The notes below the pieces were generated by a model, which saw only the letters and a program-made list of their open reading frames with translations, did not search any database and had not been told where the DNA came from. A program made the translations under genes and the position numbers. Positions 21,525 through 29,893 of a stretch of DNA of 64,000 nt are shown piece after piece. This DNA comes from Chitinivorax sp. PXF-14 (GTDB taxonomy: Bacteria > Pseudomonadota > Gammaproteobacteria > Burkholderiales > SCOH01). Numbering within the stretch: the stretch's first letter is position 1; each line of letters begins with the position of its first letter. The stretch covers positions 1 through 64,000 of the forward strand of contig NZ_JBFNXJ010000006.1 of assembly GCF_040812015.1 (NCBI RefSeq), read 5' to 3'.

Positions 21525-21546
21525 CTTACTGCTCGAGCCTGAGAAC

Positions 21547-21825
21547 TTAAGCCAGTTCTTCAGCGTGCTCGAAGGGAACGACGTTGACCGTCTTGCGCTT
21601 CAGCGCGCCCCGGACCACGAATTCGACGGTGCCGTCGACCTTCGCGAACAGGGTGTGGTCCTTGCCGATGCCGACATTGTCACCCGGGTGGAACTGGGTG
21701 CCACGCTGACGGATGATGATCGAACCAGCGGGGATCAACTCGCCGCCGTATACCTTGGTGCCCAGACGTTTGGAATGGGAGTCGCGGCCGTTACGGGAAC
21801 TACCGCCTGCTTTTTTGTGTGCCAT
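21547..21825 (-). CDS. rpmA: 50S ribosomal protein L27
   Basis: A 92-residue ribosomal protein. The N-terminus [20 protein letters not shown] is the conserved L27 tail that reaches the peptidyl-transferase centre. The rest ([21 protein letters not shown]) is equally diagnostic. It lies 16 bp after rplU in the standard rplU-rpmA operon. Confidence 0.99.
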   Translation of the reverse strand: MAHKKAGGSSRNGRDSHSKRLGTKVYGGELIPAGSIIIRQRGTQFHPGDNVGIGKDHTLFAKVDGTVEFVVRGALKRKTVNVVPFEHAEELA

Positions 21826-21841
21826 GTTTCACGCTCCTCGC

Positions 21842-22153
21842 TTACTTCTCGATTGCGTCGATGCGCAATTCGGTGAAGTTCTGACGATGACCTTGACGCT
21901 TCTGGTAGTGCTTACGGCGACGCATCTTGAAGATGCGGACTTTTTCGCCACGGCCGTGGGAAACCACGGTTGCCTTGACGGTCGCGCCGGCCACCACGGG
22001 GGTGCCCAGAACAATGTCTTCACCATCGGCTACCATCAGTACTTGATCCAGTACGATTTGGGAGTCGATGTCTGCCGGTATCTGTTCTACTTTGAGTTTT
22101 TCGCCGATGGCAACCTTATACTGTTTGCCGCCGGTTTTTATGACCGCGTACAT
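21842..22153 (-). CDS. rplU: 50S ribosomal protein L21
   Basis: A 103-residue ribosomal protein beginning [20 protein letters not shown], the family N-terminus. [20 protein letters not shown] near the C-terminus is the 23S rRNA-binding stretch. The start at 22153 is fixed by homology; the open frame upstream is the leader. A near-perfect promoter lies 60-90 bp upstream. Confidence 0.99.
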   Translation of the reverse strand: MYAVIKTGGKQYKVAIGEKLKVEQIPADIDSQIVLDQVLMVADGEDIVLGTPVVAGATVKATVVSHGRGEKVRIFKMRRRKHYQKRQGHRQNFTELRIDAIEK

Positions 22154-22212
22154 GCTGTTTGCTCCGAGATTAAATGCAAAGATCACTCCACCCGAAGGCG
22201 AAGAATCGCGCA

Positions 22213-22241
22213 TTATATTTAAGTGTTTGAAGCAGGTCAAA
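22213..22241 (-). promoter_or_regulatory. Sigma-70 promoter of rplU-rpmA
   Basis: On the minus strand, TTGACC (22241-22236) is followed after exactly 17 bp by TATAAT (22218-22213). This close match to the housekeeping consensus sits about 60 bp upstream of the rplU start. Confidence 0.8.
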
Positions 22242-22334
22242 TTTTCCGGGCATCACGGATTTCTGATATGATGCGTCCCGCTCTCTAGGCGCCCGGTTCG
22301 CGCCTATCCTGAACGAAATTCTTAAGGCCTGCTC

Positions 22335-23303
22335 GTGTCGATAGAAAAAGTCCGCACCCTCATCGCCGACGATATGCGTGCCGTTGACGACTCCATTCGT
22401 CGCAACCTGCATTCCGATGTGGTGCTGGTACGCCAGATTGCCGAATACATTATCAATAGCGGCGGCAAGCGCCTGCGGCCGTCGCTCGTGCTGCTGTCAG
22501 CCGGTGCGTTCGCCTATCCGGGGCCGCATCATTTCGACCTGGCGGCGGTGGTGGAATTCATCCATACCGCGACGCTGCTGCACGACGACGTGGTCGACGA
22601 ATCCGACCTGCGCCGCGGTCGTGAGACGGCCAACAACCTGTTCGGCAACGCAGCCAGCGTGCTCGTCGGCGATTTCCTCTACTCGCGCGCTTTCCAGATG
22701 ATGGTCAAGATCGGTTCGATGCGCGTGCAGGAAGTGCTTGCCGATGCCACCAACGTCATCGCCGAGGGCGAGGTACTGCAGCTGCTCAACGTGCATAATG
22801 CCGATGTCGACGAAGACGCCTATATGCAGGTGATCCAGTTCAAGACGGCCAAGCTGTTCGAGGCGGCGACGCGGCTGGGTGGCATCGTCGGCGGAGCGAC
22901 GGCCGAGCAGGAGCAGGCGATCGCCGAATATGGCATGCTGCTCGGGACGGCCTTCCAGATTGTCGACGACGTGCTCGACTATACCGGCGACGCCGAGGAG
23001 ATCGGCAAGAATCTCGGCGACGATCTGGCCGAGGGCAAGCCCACGCTGCCGCTGATCTACACGATGAAGCACGGCACGGCGGAACAATCCGCGCTGGTGC
23101 GCCAAGCGATCGAGCAGGGCGGGCGCGATGAATTTGCCGTGATCCTCAAGGCGGTGCAAAGCTGCGGTGCGCTCGATTACGCGATGGAGCGCGCAAGACA
23201 GGTGGCGGCCCAGGCCGCGCAGCGGCTTTCTGTAATTGCCCCTTCACAACATAAGGATGCTCTGCTAGAATTATGCCTCTTCGCAATTGAGCGACGTTCT
23301 TGA
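22335..23303 (+). CDS. ispB: Polyprenyl (octaprenyl) diphosphate synthase
   Basis: A trans-prenyltransferase that makes the ubiquinone side chain from IPP and FPP. It has 322 residues from a GTG start at 22335. The first Asp-rich motif is LLHDDVVDESDLRRG and the second QIVDDVLDY; SGGKRLRPSLVLL is the substrate-binding block. It diverges from rplU, a conserved neighbourhood, and is followed 31 bp later by tRNA-Pro. Chain length (C40) is inferred from the family, not seen. Confidence 0.95.
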   Translation: MSIEKVRTLIADDMRAVDDSIRRNLHSDVVLVRQIAEYIINSGGKRLRPSLVLLSAGAFAYPGPHHFDLAAVVEFIHTATLLHDDVVDESDLRRGRETANNLFGNAASVLVGDFLYSRAFQMMVKIGSMRVQEVLADATNVIAEGEVLQLLNVHNADVDEDAYMQVIQFKTAKLFEAATRLGGIVGGATAEQEQAIAEYGMLLGTAFQIVDDVLDYTGDAEEIGKNLGDDLAEGKPTLPLIYTMKHGTAEQSALVRQAIEQGGRDEFAVILKAVQSCGALDYAMERARQVAAQAAQRLSVIAPSQHKDALLELCLFAIERRS

Positions 23304-23334
23304 TAGATCGCCGAACATCTGCGAACAAGCAAAT

Positions 23335-23411
23335 CGGAGTGTAGCTTAGCCTGGTAGAGCGCTACGTTCGGGACGTAGAGGCCGGAGGTTCGAATCCTCT
23401 CACTCCGACCA
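23335..23411 (+). tRNA. tRNA-Pro (anticodon CGG)
   Basis: A 77-nt cloverleaf. Acceptor CGGAGTG pairs with CACTCCG, the anticodon stem CTACG/CGTAG holds the loop TTCGGGA (anticodon CGG), and the T arm is GGAGG-TTCGAAT-CCTCT. The discriminator A and CCA are encoded. Its 3' 47 bases (23365-23411) are part of the attachment repeat of the element that follows, so the gene remains intact after integration. Confidence 0.97.
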
Positions 23412-23412
23412 G
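23365..23412 (+). repeat. attL: 48-bp attachment repeat in tRNA-Pro
   Basis: Left copy of the direct repeat, from the anticodon stem/loop through the CCA end plus one G. It is identical to 35074-35121; matches stop on both sides of the 48 bp. It marks the tRNA-proximal junction of the element. Confidence 0.95.
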
Positions 23413-23527
23413 GATTTTTCCAGTTAAATCAGTTGGTTATCGATATTGATTTGACTCGGCATGAATGACCATTCATCGCCAAATCTGTTTTGGGATGTCC
23501 CACGATTGTCCCAGCAGAAGTGAATGG

Positions 23528-24124
23528 TTACTCGTAGGTATTCGATATTCTTGTGAATAGCGATGTAAGGGCCGGTAAGGCCCTTTTTTCAATTTCTCTG
23601 CGCAGCTCTTCTTGTGGTTTCATAAAATCTGCTTCGATGGCTTTGGCTAGGCATTGAGCCGCACTCCTTTCGAAATCAGCTTTTTCAAAGCCGGTGTCGC
23701 GGGCATTTGACGCCAAAATCATGACGAATTGGCGAAGTGGGCTGAGCAGGTGGTGCATCTCCTCAGCGTCATGAATTTTTTGAAGTTCGCTTTCAAGTGC
23801 GGCCACTTCACGCTCGTCGCGTTGCTGCCCGTCGCTGGCTAGCGCACGCAGAACGTGCATTTGATAGCCCTTATCTTGTAGCCAGCCCCGGCGGCTGGCT
23901 TCTGCTGTGATGTCGGCGAACATGGTTGGTGTCGGATAGCGTGTGCCAGCCATCCAAGTTCGCCACGTCCGGCCATCGCGCGAACCGATTTCCAACTCTA
24001 TTTCAAGTTGCTTGCTTGACAGCCGCGCGCCGCTTTTGATGTCTGTCGCCCACACTGGATACAGGGGCTGGCGGGCGGCCGTCTCTTGTGTAGATATTGC
24101 TGGCCGGCCTTTTGATCTCTTCAT
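23528..24124 (-). CDS. Hypothetical protein of the integrative element
   Basis: I do not recognise this 198-residue protein. It is charged and helical, with LSSKQLEIELEIGSRDGRTWRTWMAG near the N-terminus and a predicted coiled-coil-prone middle (RDEREVAALESELQKIHDAEEMHHLL). It has no signal or membrane segment. The start at 24124 (MKRSKGRP) is chosen over a TTG at 24139; neither has a strong ribosome site. It lies next to attL and is divergent from the AlpA-like gene, so it could be an element regulator, but no HTH is evident. Confidence 0.65.
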   Translation of the reverse strand: MKRSKGRPAISTQETAARQPLYPVWATDIKSGARLSSKQLEIELEIGSRDGRTWRTWMAGTRYPTPTMFADITAEASRRGWLQDKGYQMHVLRALASDGQQRDEREVAALESELQKIHDAEEMHHLLSPLRQFVMILASNARDTGFEKADFERSAAQCLAKAIEADFMKPQEELRREIEKRALPALTSLFTRISNTYE

Positions 24125-24240
24125 TTGTGGGTAGGGCAATAAAATGTGTGAGGCTTGATACTACCCGTAATATATGCGCTTTGATATAGGGCGTCATTAA
24201 TGTCGATAATGTGCTTCATCGAATTGATGAGGTGCACAAA

Positions 24241-24495
24241 GTGAAAAAAATCATTTTTATCGAAGAGTTGGGGGAATTAATCGGCAAGTCTGCGACAACG
24301 ATCCGGACGTGCGTCTCAAATCAAAAATATCAACATCTGATACCGCGGCCATTCAAAATGCCACACAGCCGCCGACTGTGTTGGTACGAGGAGGATGTGC
24401 TTGCGTGGATTGGCAAAGGGCAGGTGATAGCCGCCACCCCGCGGCCGCGGCGGGGCAGGCCGACAAAAGCTGCGAGCCGGGGGGTGGCAAAATGA
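24241..24495 (+). CDS. AlpA-like small helix-turn-helix protein
   Basis: A protein of 84 residues from GTG 24241, preceded by GATGAGG; an ATG at 24211 would add ten residues. The layout IEELGELIGKSATTIRTCVSN ... IPRPFKMPHSRRLCWYEEDVLAWI matches the MerR-like HTH of AlpA/excisionase-type proteins, where the conserved W-x-x-x-D-V-L-A-W-I closes the domain. The C-terminus is basic (PRPRRGRPTKAASRG). It may activate excision or control the downstream gene, with which it overlaps by ATGA (24492-24495). It is a candidate recombination directionality factor; this is inferred. Confidence 0.75.
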   Translation: MKKIIFIEELGELIGKSATTIRTCVSNQKYQHLIPRPFKMPHSRRLCWYEEDVLAWIGKGQVIAATPRPRRGRPTKAASRGVAK

Positions 24496-25241
24496 GGCAG
24501 CGGACAATCGTGGACAGCGAGTTTTGGTGCAGCAATCAACTGATAAATTTAACAACAGAAGATCGAATGGTTCTCATTTATCTACTCACAAGCACATTTA
24601 GTAACATCATCGGAGTGTATGAGCTAGTACCGAGGGTTGCCGCGGCACAGATCGGCTGGACGGAAGAACAATTGGCGCAGGTCTTGCGTCGGCTGATCAA
24701 GTGTGGGCTGATTGACTGGGACGAGCAGAGTGGATTCGTCTGGGTCAAAATATGGTGGAAGCATAACGTCGTTCGTCAAATCTCAGGGCCAAAATTGCGA
24801 GCTCGAGCGCTCGAGCAAATCGAAGCGATGCCGCTGCGCTGGAGGCAGGATTTTCTGTCCGATCTGCAACAGAAGGGGGTGAATATGATATCGCGACCGG
24901 CGGATACGGTATCGATATCCTATCCGCCTGGCGCTGCACATAACAGTAGTAGTAGTGGTATCAATAAAAGTAGTAGTAACAGTAGCAGCTGTCTGCGTTG
25001 GCCCGGCTGGCTCAGCAAGAGCGATAGAGTGTTGATCGAGCAAGAGCTGAAGAAGAGTCAAATTGAGCAAGATGATGCGCAAAAAGGATTGAATCTATTG
25101 CGACAAAGCGATGCCAAATCGCCTCTCTCTTGCGTGATGAATTGGATACAAGAGCAACAGCAAAAGGCGTCTGAGCATCAAAAACGCGGAGAAAAATATT
25201 TCTCCAATCTTCACGCCGAACAAGAACAAGCGAGCGAGTAA
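24492..25241 (+). CDS. Phage/plasmid replication-initiation-like winged-helix protein
   Basis: A 249-residue protein starting MRQRTIVDSEFWCSNQLINL at the ATGA overlap with the AlpA-like gene. The N-terminal ~110 residues (LTTEDRMVLIYLLTSTFSNIIGVYEL, GWTEEQLAQVLRRLIKCGLI) look like the winged helix of phage O-type/DnaD-like replication proteins. A Ser/Asn-rich linker near residue 160 leads to a charged C-terminal helix domain. The longer open frame upstream would overlap the AlpA-like gene and is not used. It may start replication of the excised circle; this is inference from fold-like features. Confidence 0.65.
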   Translation: MRQRTIVDSEFWCSNQLINLTTEDRMVLIYLLTSTFSNIIGVYELVPRVAAAQIGWTEEQLAQVLRRLIKCGLIDWDEQSGFVWVKIWWKHNVVRQISGPKLRARALEQIEAMPLRWRQDFLSDLQQKGVNMISRPADTVSISYPPGAAHNSSSSGINKSSSNSSSCLRWPGWLSKSDRVLIEQELKKSQIEQDDAQKGLNLLRQSDAKSPLSCVMNWIQEQQQKASEHQKRGEKYFSNLHAEQEQASE

Positions 25242-25556
25242 GCAAGGCGAGGGGCGCCTGCCCCTCGCCCTCCCCGGCGCCGCGCGGGCGGCGGGCCGCT
25301 CCTCTCGTCAAGTATGAGTCGTCATCCGGCGACAACTATTTTCTGCAATTTTTGAGCTGCGCCGCTCAAAAATTGCTATTCAGTTTTGCAAAAAAAGTGT
25401 GCATTCGAACTGCGCATCACACCCAGATAAAGCCACAAAACAATATATTTTCTCCATATCAAGCATTTGATTTTATTGATATAAATAATAATTAAAAGCC
25501 ATATACATTCACCAATCATGATATAATTGGGGCTAATTCAGTGGCCGGGGAAGGCA
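25242..25556. other. AT-rich non-coding region after the replication-like gene
   Basis: A 315-bp stretch with no gene. It contains a perfect 13-bp inverted repeat (25345-25376) and a long AT-rich tract (25430-25530). The 12-mer ATCCGGCGACAA occurs near 25324 and again near 29591 in the other AT-rich region of the element. It may be a replication origin or regulatory region. No iterons are seen. Confidence 0.45.
25345..25376. repeat. Perfect 13-bp inverted repeat
   Basis: GCAATTTTTGAGC (25345-25357) pairs with GCTCAAAAATTGC (25364-25376) around a 6-base loop TGCGCC, 104 bp after the replication-like gene. No T-run follows directly, so it is not a standard terminator. An origin-associated hairpin is possible. 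Confidence 0.55.
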
Positions 25557-25751
25557 ATGAACCAGCAAGATATTGACATTTTCGAAAATTGGGAATTCGA
25601 GCTCGATATGATCGGCGTACTCGATCCTGATGCAATTCTCAAACACTGCTTGAACGCGCCGCTCGTCGTTCGGCGGGTCAATCCGGCTCTTTTGCGGGAG
25701 GCCGAGTTGTACGCGCAAGCAGCCAGCCTCGCGAAAATGAAACGCATTTAA
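25557..25751 (+). CDS. Small hypothetical protein
   Basis: A 64-residue acidic protein (MNQQDIDIFENWEFELDMIG...). The ATG at 25557 follows GGGGAAGG a few bases upstream, which decides the start. No known motif is visible. The C-terminal half (VVRRVNPALLREAELYAQAASLAKMKR) is helical. It ends 29 bp before the CAP lipoprotein gene and may be co-transcribed with it. Confidence 0.5.
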   Translation: MNQQDIDIFENWEFELDMIGVLDPDAILKHCLNAPLVVRRVNPALLREAELYAQAASLAKMKRI

Positions 25752-25780
25752 AAACAATCAATTAAAAAGAAATTTCGGAT

Positions 25781-26962
25781 ATGAAAACGAATTATTCCGC
25801 TCTTGTTGTTTCCGTGATGACTGCTGCCGTGCTGTCTGCTTGTGGCGGCGGTGGTGGTGGCAGCTCGAGTTCGACGGGTACGACTACGCCGACGAATCCG
25901 ACCACACCCACTACGCCGACAACCCCGACTACGCCCACAACTCCAACCGCGCCGACGACTGCAACGGTGGTGCCATTTGTGACCTCCGTGCCGACCCCGA
26001 CCTACACTGCCGAGGCGCTGAGTGCATTCAATGCCATCAATGCTGCGCGCAAGGCGGCTGGCGTGGGCCTGCTGGCGCAAAATGCGCTGCTTGACAAGGC
26101 TGCGTGGAATCACAGCAACTACATGATGCTGAATGACTTGAACGGCAACTATGCAAAGACGCCGGGTTATGGTTTGAGCATTCCTGACCCCGCTTACCCT
26201 GAAATGGGGGCACACTATGAAGACCCGACCTGGCCAGGTTACACCGGCCATGCGCCTTGGGAACGTCATGCCTACGCGGGGTATACCGGCCCGCTGGTAA
26301 GCGCTGCCGGCGAGATTTTGAATGGTCTGCCGTGGGAAACCACGAATGGTGTGGACACCGGGACGATGTGTGTCAACAACTTGTTGAACACCTGGTATCA
26401 CCGGGTTTCGTTGTTGTCTCAGCAAATGGATGTCGGTATTGCGTTGATTCCTTATGATTCCACGCTTCAGATTCTCGGCACGAATCAGACCACGACACTC
26501 AAGGTGGCAACCTGTGCCGTCGAGTTCGGCGCGCTGGACAAGGTGCAGGCTTTACCGGCTGGCGCGCTGGTGGTCTACCCGGTTGACGGTGCAACGGGCG
26601 CTGCAACGGGTTTCTATGGTGAAATGCCGAACCCGGTCCCCGATTTGACGGTGAATGGTGCCGCGGCCGGCAGCCCGATTACCGTGATGGCGGGTGGCAA
26701 ACTGCTCACCGTAGATCAGTTCACGCTCACTGCGGGCGCTAACAGCCCCGTTGCCGTTCGCATCCTCGTGGAGCCGAAGTCGGTGATTGGTAGTACAACG
26801 GCGGTGGTGTCGGATCCAAATCAAGGGTTTGTCGGTAGCGAATATGTAGCGGCGGCCTTCCCGTTGACGGCCCTCTCTGCTGGCACCACCTATACAGCAA
26901 CCTTCAAGGGCAAGATCGACGGTACGGTGATTAGCAAAACCTGGTCGTTCACGACCAAATAA
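25781..26962 (+). CDS. Secreted CAP-domain lipoprotein
   Basis: A 393-residue protein with a lipoprotein signal (lipobox LSAC, Cys at ~21) followed by a Gly/Ser stretch and a Thr-Pro spacer made of near-perfect 9-base repeats (25880-25958). A CAP/SCP-like domain follows: ALSAFNAINAARKAAGVGLL, LLDKAAWNHSNYM, then AHYEDPTWPGYTG and a Cys pair. A C-terminal Ig-like domain (~290-393, SPITVMAGG ... WSFTTK) closes the protein. It is probably anchored in the outer membrane or on the cell surface. CAP proteins of bacteria are mostly uncharacterised. As cargo of a mobilisable element it could affect cell-surface interactions, but this is speculative. Confidence 0.8.
   Translation: MKTNYSALVVSVMTAAVLSACGGGGGGSSSSTGTTTPTNPTTPTTPTTPTTPTTPTAPTTATVVPFVTSVPTPTYTAEALSAFNAINAARKAAGVGLLAQNALLDKAAWNHSNYMMLNDLNGNYAKTPGYGLSIPDPAYPEMGAHYEDPTWPGYTGHAPWERHAYAGYTGPLVSAAGEILNGLPWETTNGVDTGTMCVNNLLNTWYHRVSLLSQQMDVGIALIPYDSTLQILGTNQTTTLKVATCAVEFGALDKVQALPAGALVVYPVDGATGAATGFYGEMPNPVPDLTVNGAAAGSPITVMAGGKLLTVDQFTLTAGANSPVAVRILVEPKSVIGSTTAVVSDPNQGFVGSEYVAAAFPLTALSAGTTYTATFKGKIDGTVISKTWSFTTK
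25880..25958 (+). repeat. Tandem 9-bp repeats encoding Thr-Thr-Pro
   Basis: About eight degenerate copies of a 9-base unit (ACN-ACN-CCN) encode the Thr-Pro spacer of the CAP lipoprotein. Changes in copy number would keep the frame and alter spacer length. Confidence 0.7.
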
Positions 26963-26973
26963 CCAAGCCAAAG

Positions 26974-26999
26974 AAAAGCCCTGGTTCGCCAGGGCTTTT
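26974..26999. terminator. Bidirectional terminator between two secreted-protein genes
   Basis: AAAAGCCCTGG (26974-26984), a TTCG tetraloop and CCAGGGCTTTT (26989-26999), with A- and T-runs on both sides. It separates the CAP lipoprotein from the converging repeat protein and can serve both. Confidence 0.9.
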
Positions 27000-27017
27000 T
27001 GCGTTTCTGAGGTGGGC

Positions 27018-28430
27018 TTATGTGCCACCGGCACATTCAATTCCTTGTTGACAAAGATAGATATTGGATTGCGGGTCAATTTGCTCCCACCACCCACTCA
27101 CCCCCTGCGAAGCACCATTTGGTTGGCCATAAGGAACCTTATATGGGTACGGCAGACTCCATCCCGCCAGACCTGGGGCAATGCAGTTACCAGGCGGCAT
27201 AACAGTATCGCTACCACCACAACTTCCAGCGCGGGGAATGGCGCTCCCACCAAATACCCCCAAATCATTCACGGCGGCATAGATCAATCTACTACCAACG
27301 CTACCACCAGGACTCGCCGGCGCAGATGTGCTGGTCACAAAGTATTCCGTGTATGTGCACGTGGCGTTCTTACCAGATGTGCAAGTTGTCTTCCCGACTC
27401 GATATAGATGCACCTGTGCCACACAACCATTATTCGTCGTAGTCCAAGCCCCCCACGATGCCGCCGGGCAGGTGTAGTCACGTTGCTGGGTGATTGAACC
27501 GGTATAACCCGCCGAACAAGCGACGGACTGTGTCTCACTACGTTGGGTACAAATCGGCGCGCAGGTAGTACTGGTGGTATACCAGCTGCTCCACGATGCC
27601 GCCGGGCAGGTGTAGTTCCGTTGCTGCGTGATCGAACCCGTGTAGCCTGCTGCGCAGCTGACGGTCTGCGTTTCGCTGGTCGCCGTGCACGCAGGCGGAG
27701 TGTAAGGGGTGCAAGAATTAGCAACGTTATACCACGCCCCCCAAGATGCGGTAGCACAAGAATAGTCCTGTCTCTGCACGACATTTCCGGTATAACCAAC
27801 TGGACAACTAACTATTTGGGTGGTATAGGCACCAACACACAATGTATTGGTTGCAGGAGACCCCCAGCCATTAGCGTTATAAGCCCTTACTGTAAAAGCA
27901 TAGGTTGCTGGTCCAGGGAGGCTAACATTGCCACTGGCGGCGCCGGCCGCTGGCTTTGTTGGGGCGGTTGACGCCGACCAGTCATAGTTCGTCGGACTTC
28001 CGGAACACGTTGCTGTCACAGCGTACGGGGACCCGCCATTTCCAAGGATAGACGAAAAGGAGATCGTGCAAACCGGCGTGCTTGCCACCACGTTGACCGT
28101 CACCGGCGCGGACGACAAGCCCGCGCCGTTGGCGTTGGTGCCGGTGACCGTGTAGGTGTAGGTGCCTGCCGCCGCCGGCGTGATGTTGCTGGAAGCGCCC
28201 GACGGCGTGGTGCCATTGGTCGCCGTCCAGGCATAGCTGCTGGCCGCCGGCGAGCAGGAGGCACTGACGGTGAGCGGGGTTCCAACCGAGCCGTTGGCCG
28301 GTGCTGACGCAGTACATGCCGGCGCCAAATGGTTGTTGGCGGAAAACGAAGTCGAATCGGGGTACATGCCGGCTTGCGCCGCCGCCGGCACGAGGGCGGC
28401 GGCGCACGCGAGGATCAATGCTTTTTTCAT
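27018..28430 (-). CDS. Secreted protein with Ig-like domains and three Cys/Trp-rich repeats
   Basis: A 470-residue protein with signal peptide MKKALILACAAALVPAAAQA. Residues ~38-115 and ~118-198 look like PKD/Ig-like domains (TYTYTVTGTNANGAG; TYAFTVRAYNANGWG). Three repeats follow (about 202-240, 252-290, 298-336) built as SC-x2-GYTG-x4-QR-x-Y-x-C-x2-ASW-x2-W, and then a unique Cys-containing C-terminus. A good ribosome site (AAGAGGA) precedes ATG 28430. The first ~350 bp are much richer in GC than the rest, suggesting a mosaic gene. It follows the 343-residue gene by 18 bp. The function is unknown; an adhesin-like or surface-recognition role is a guess. Confidence 0.75.
   Translation of the reverse strand: MKKALILACAAALVPAAAQAGMYPDSTSFSANNHLAPACTASAPANGSVGTPLTVSASCSPAASSYAWTATNGTTPSGASSNITPAAAGTYTYTVTGTNANGAGLSSAPVTVNVVASTPVCTISFSSILGNGGSPYAVTATCSGSPTNYDWSASTAPTKPAAGAASGNVSLPGPATYAFTVRAYNANGWGSPATNTLCVGAYTTQIVSCPVGYTGNVVQRQDYSCATASWGAWYNVANSCTPYTPPACTATSETQTVSCAAGYTGSITQQRNYTCPAASWSSWYTTSTTCAPICTQRSETQSVACSAGYTGSITQQRDYTCPAASWGAWTTTNNGCVAQVHLYRVGKTTCTSGKNATCTYTEYFVTSTSAPASPGGSVGSRLIYAAVNDLGVFGGSAIPRAGSCGGSDTVMPPGNCIAPGLAGWSLPYPYKVPYGQPNGASQGVSGWWEQIDPQSNIYLCQQGIECAGGT
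27423..27827 (-). repeat. Three tandem repeats in the secreted protein gene
   Basis: Three ~40-codon repeats spaced by 50 and 46 codons. The two nearest the 3' end of the gene (coding about residues 252-290 and 298-336) are close to identical in parts at DNA level; the first is diverged and AT-richer. Recombination between copies could change their number. Confidence 0.75.
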
Positions 28431-28448
28431 CTGCGAATCCTCTTTTGA

Positions 28449-29480
28449 TTAGCGCGGACGAAGTGCCGGCCGCGCTGCAGCTGGCCGCGCATCTGACTCT
28501 TCGACAGTACTTTGCACGCCATTTATGAGGCCGCGCAAAAGTGCGAGGATCGTGTCGGCCAGATCTCGCGTGAGATCTGTTGCGGCTTGAATGACGTTTG
28601 TATTTTCGAAGTGTTTTTGCGCGTCTTCGTTGCTCGCGAGAGCAAGACGCGCGAGCTCGCGCAGCTCGTCGCGCGGCAAAATATCTGCACTTTCGAAGTG
28701 CTTTTTCACGCTTTGCAGCGACTCGAGCAGTTGAGTCAGCTCATCGAAGATCGGCTGCTGGCATTGCGACTGCCAGCTCAATCTTTGACTTAACTCTTCG
28801 ACGTTCATCAAATCAGACAACAGCCCATCGCGACCCGGCGCACTTGCGCCATTCCGAGGCGGGCGAGAGCCAGCACGGCGGGTGCTGATAAGCGCGCGCG
28901 CAGCACGGCAGTGCGAGCGAGTCAGTTCGATCGCGCTACGCGCCACATCGTTTTTCATCATCGCGTCGGCTGGCATCACACGCTCAGCCGCGGCTGAATA
29001 CGAAATTTGCTCGCGCTGGCTGATCTCGCGCGCTTTTTTTCGATATTCGTCAAGCGAAGGCAAACATCGAAGTTGTTTATATGCATCGCGCGCTTTGCTT
29101 AGCTGTTGATGCAGCTCTTTCTCATCGCCGCGCGCGCTGCTGAACTCGCGCAGAACGGCTAGATCAATGCCCGACTGCGCAACGATCTGTTGCGCAATCG
29201 GGTCGGCGTCGAGCCAGCCGTTCTCAAACGCTTCGTTCGCGAACATGTTGCCGAAATTTCGTTTTGGCACCGCGCCGGCGGCCGGTGCGGCGGGCCTGTT
29301 GGCCAAACGCGCGGCGGCGCCGGCGGTGTAAAGATGAAAATGAGCTAATTCATCGTCGCCGATTTCAAGACAACGATCCGCTTTTCGCGCGTAAATCGCC
29401 GCCACTTTTCCAATTTCATCGACCAGATTTTGATCAATGCCATTCTGATTGGCATCAATGCCAAACGTTGCTTCAAACAT
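28449..29480 (-). CDS. Hypothetical 343-residue protein of the element
   Basis: I do not recognise this protein. It is helical and cytosolic-looking, with an N-terminal part (GIDQNLVDEIGKVAAIYARKADRC) and long amphipathic helices at the C-terminus (LLESLQSVKKHFESADILPRDELRELARL) that may form coiled coils. There are no catalytic motifs. The start ATG 29480 follows GGGGTAAATTGAT. Transcription runs away from the oriT-like site, and the secreted repeat protein follows in a probable operon. Confidence 0.65.
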   Translation of the reverse strand: MFEATFGIDANQNGIDQNLVDEIGKVAAIYARKADRCLEIGDDELAHFHLYTAGAAARLANRPAAPAAGAVPKRNFGNMFANEAFENGWLDADPIAQQIVAQSGIDLAVLREFSSARGDEKELHQQLSKARDAYKQLRCLPSLDEYRKKAREISQREQISYSAAAERVMPADAMMKNDVARSAIELTRSHCRAARALISTRRAGSRPPRNGASAPGRDGLLSDLMNVEELSQRLSWQSQCQQPIFDELTQLLESLQSVKKHFESADILPRDELRELARLALASNEDAQKHFENTNVIQAATDLTRDLADTILALLRGLINGVQSTVEESDARPAAARPALRPR

Positions 29481-29893
29481 ATCAATTTACCCCATTTTAA
29501 TAGCTACTAGTTGGCATTGGTGCCAACACAAAAATATTAAATGTGACGCGTCACAATGCGCACATTCTAATATTTTAATAGGCTATACCGATCCGGCGAC
29601 AAAGAAAAGCTATTTTTATTAATTAATTCAGTGTGTTAATTTTTGTGGAAGGAGATATTGATCAAAGAATGGCAAATTTCTCTTTCCTACCGCCCGCCTT
29701 TTAAAACTGAAAAACGTCAAGCTGAAAAATCAATCAAGTCATTGTTTTAGCTTGATAGTTTTAGCTAAAATCGGAGCAGACTGCACGTTAAAAATCAAAA
29801 CAGAATTAAATTTGACATTTTCAATTTTTAAGCATAATAAGTTTGACTATTGTCTGCCGTCATGATTAATTAAACGAATGACGAATGTAAAAG
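29481..29893. other. AT-rich intergenic region upstream of the oriT-like site
   Basis: About 410 bp with no gene. It contains an inverted repeat TTTTAGCT/AGCTAAAA near 29744-29769 and a second ATCCGGCGACAA (near 29591). It probably holds promoters for the 343-residue gene and the mobilisation genes. Confidence 0.5.

Noticed and set aside
27423-27827. Shufflon-like inversion cassette
   Set aside because: The repeats are direct, in one gene, and no invertase gene or inverted crossover sites are visible.
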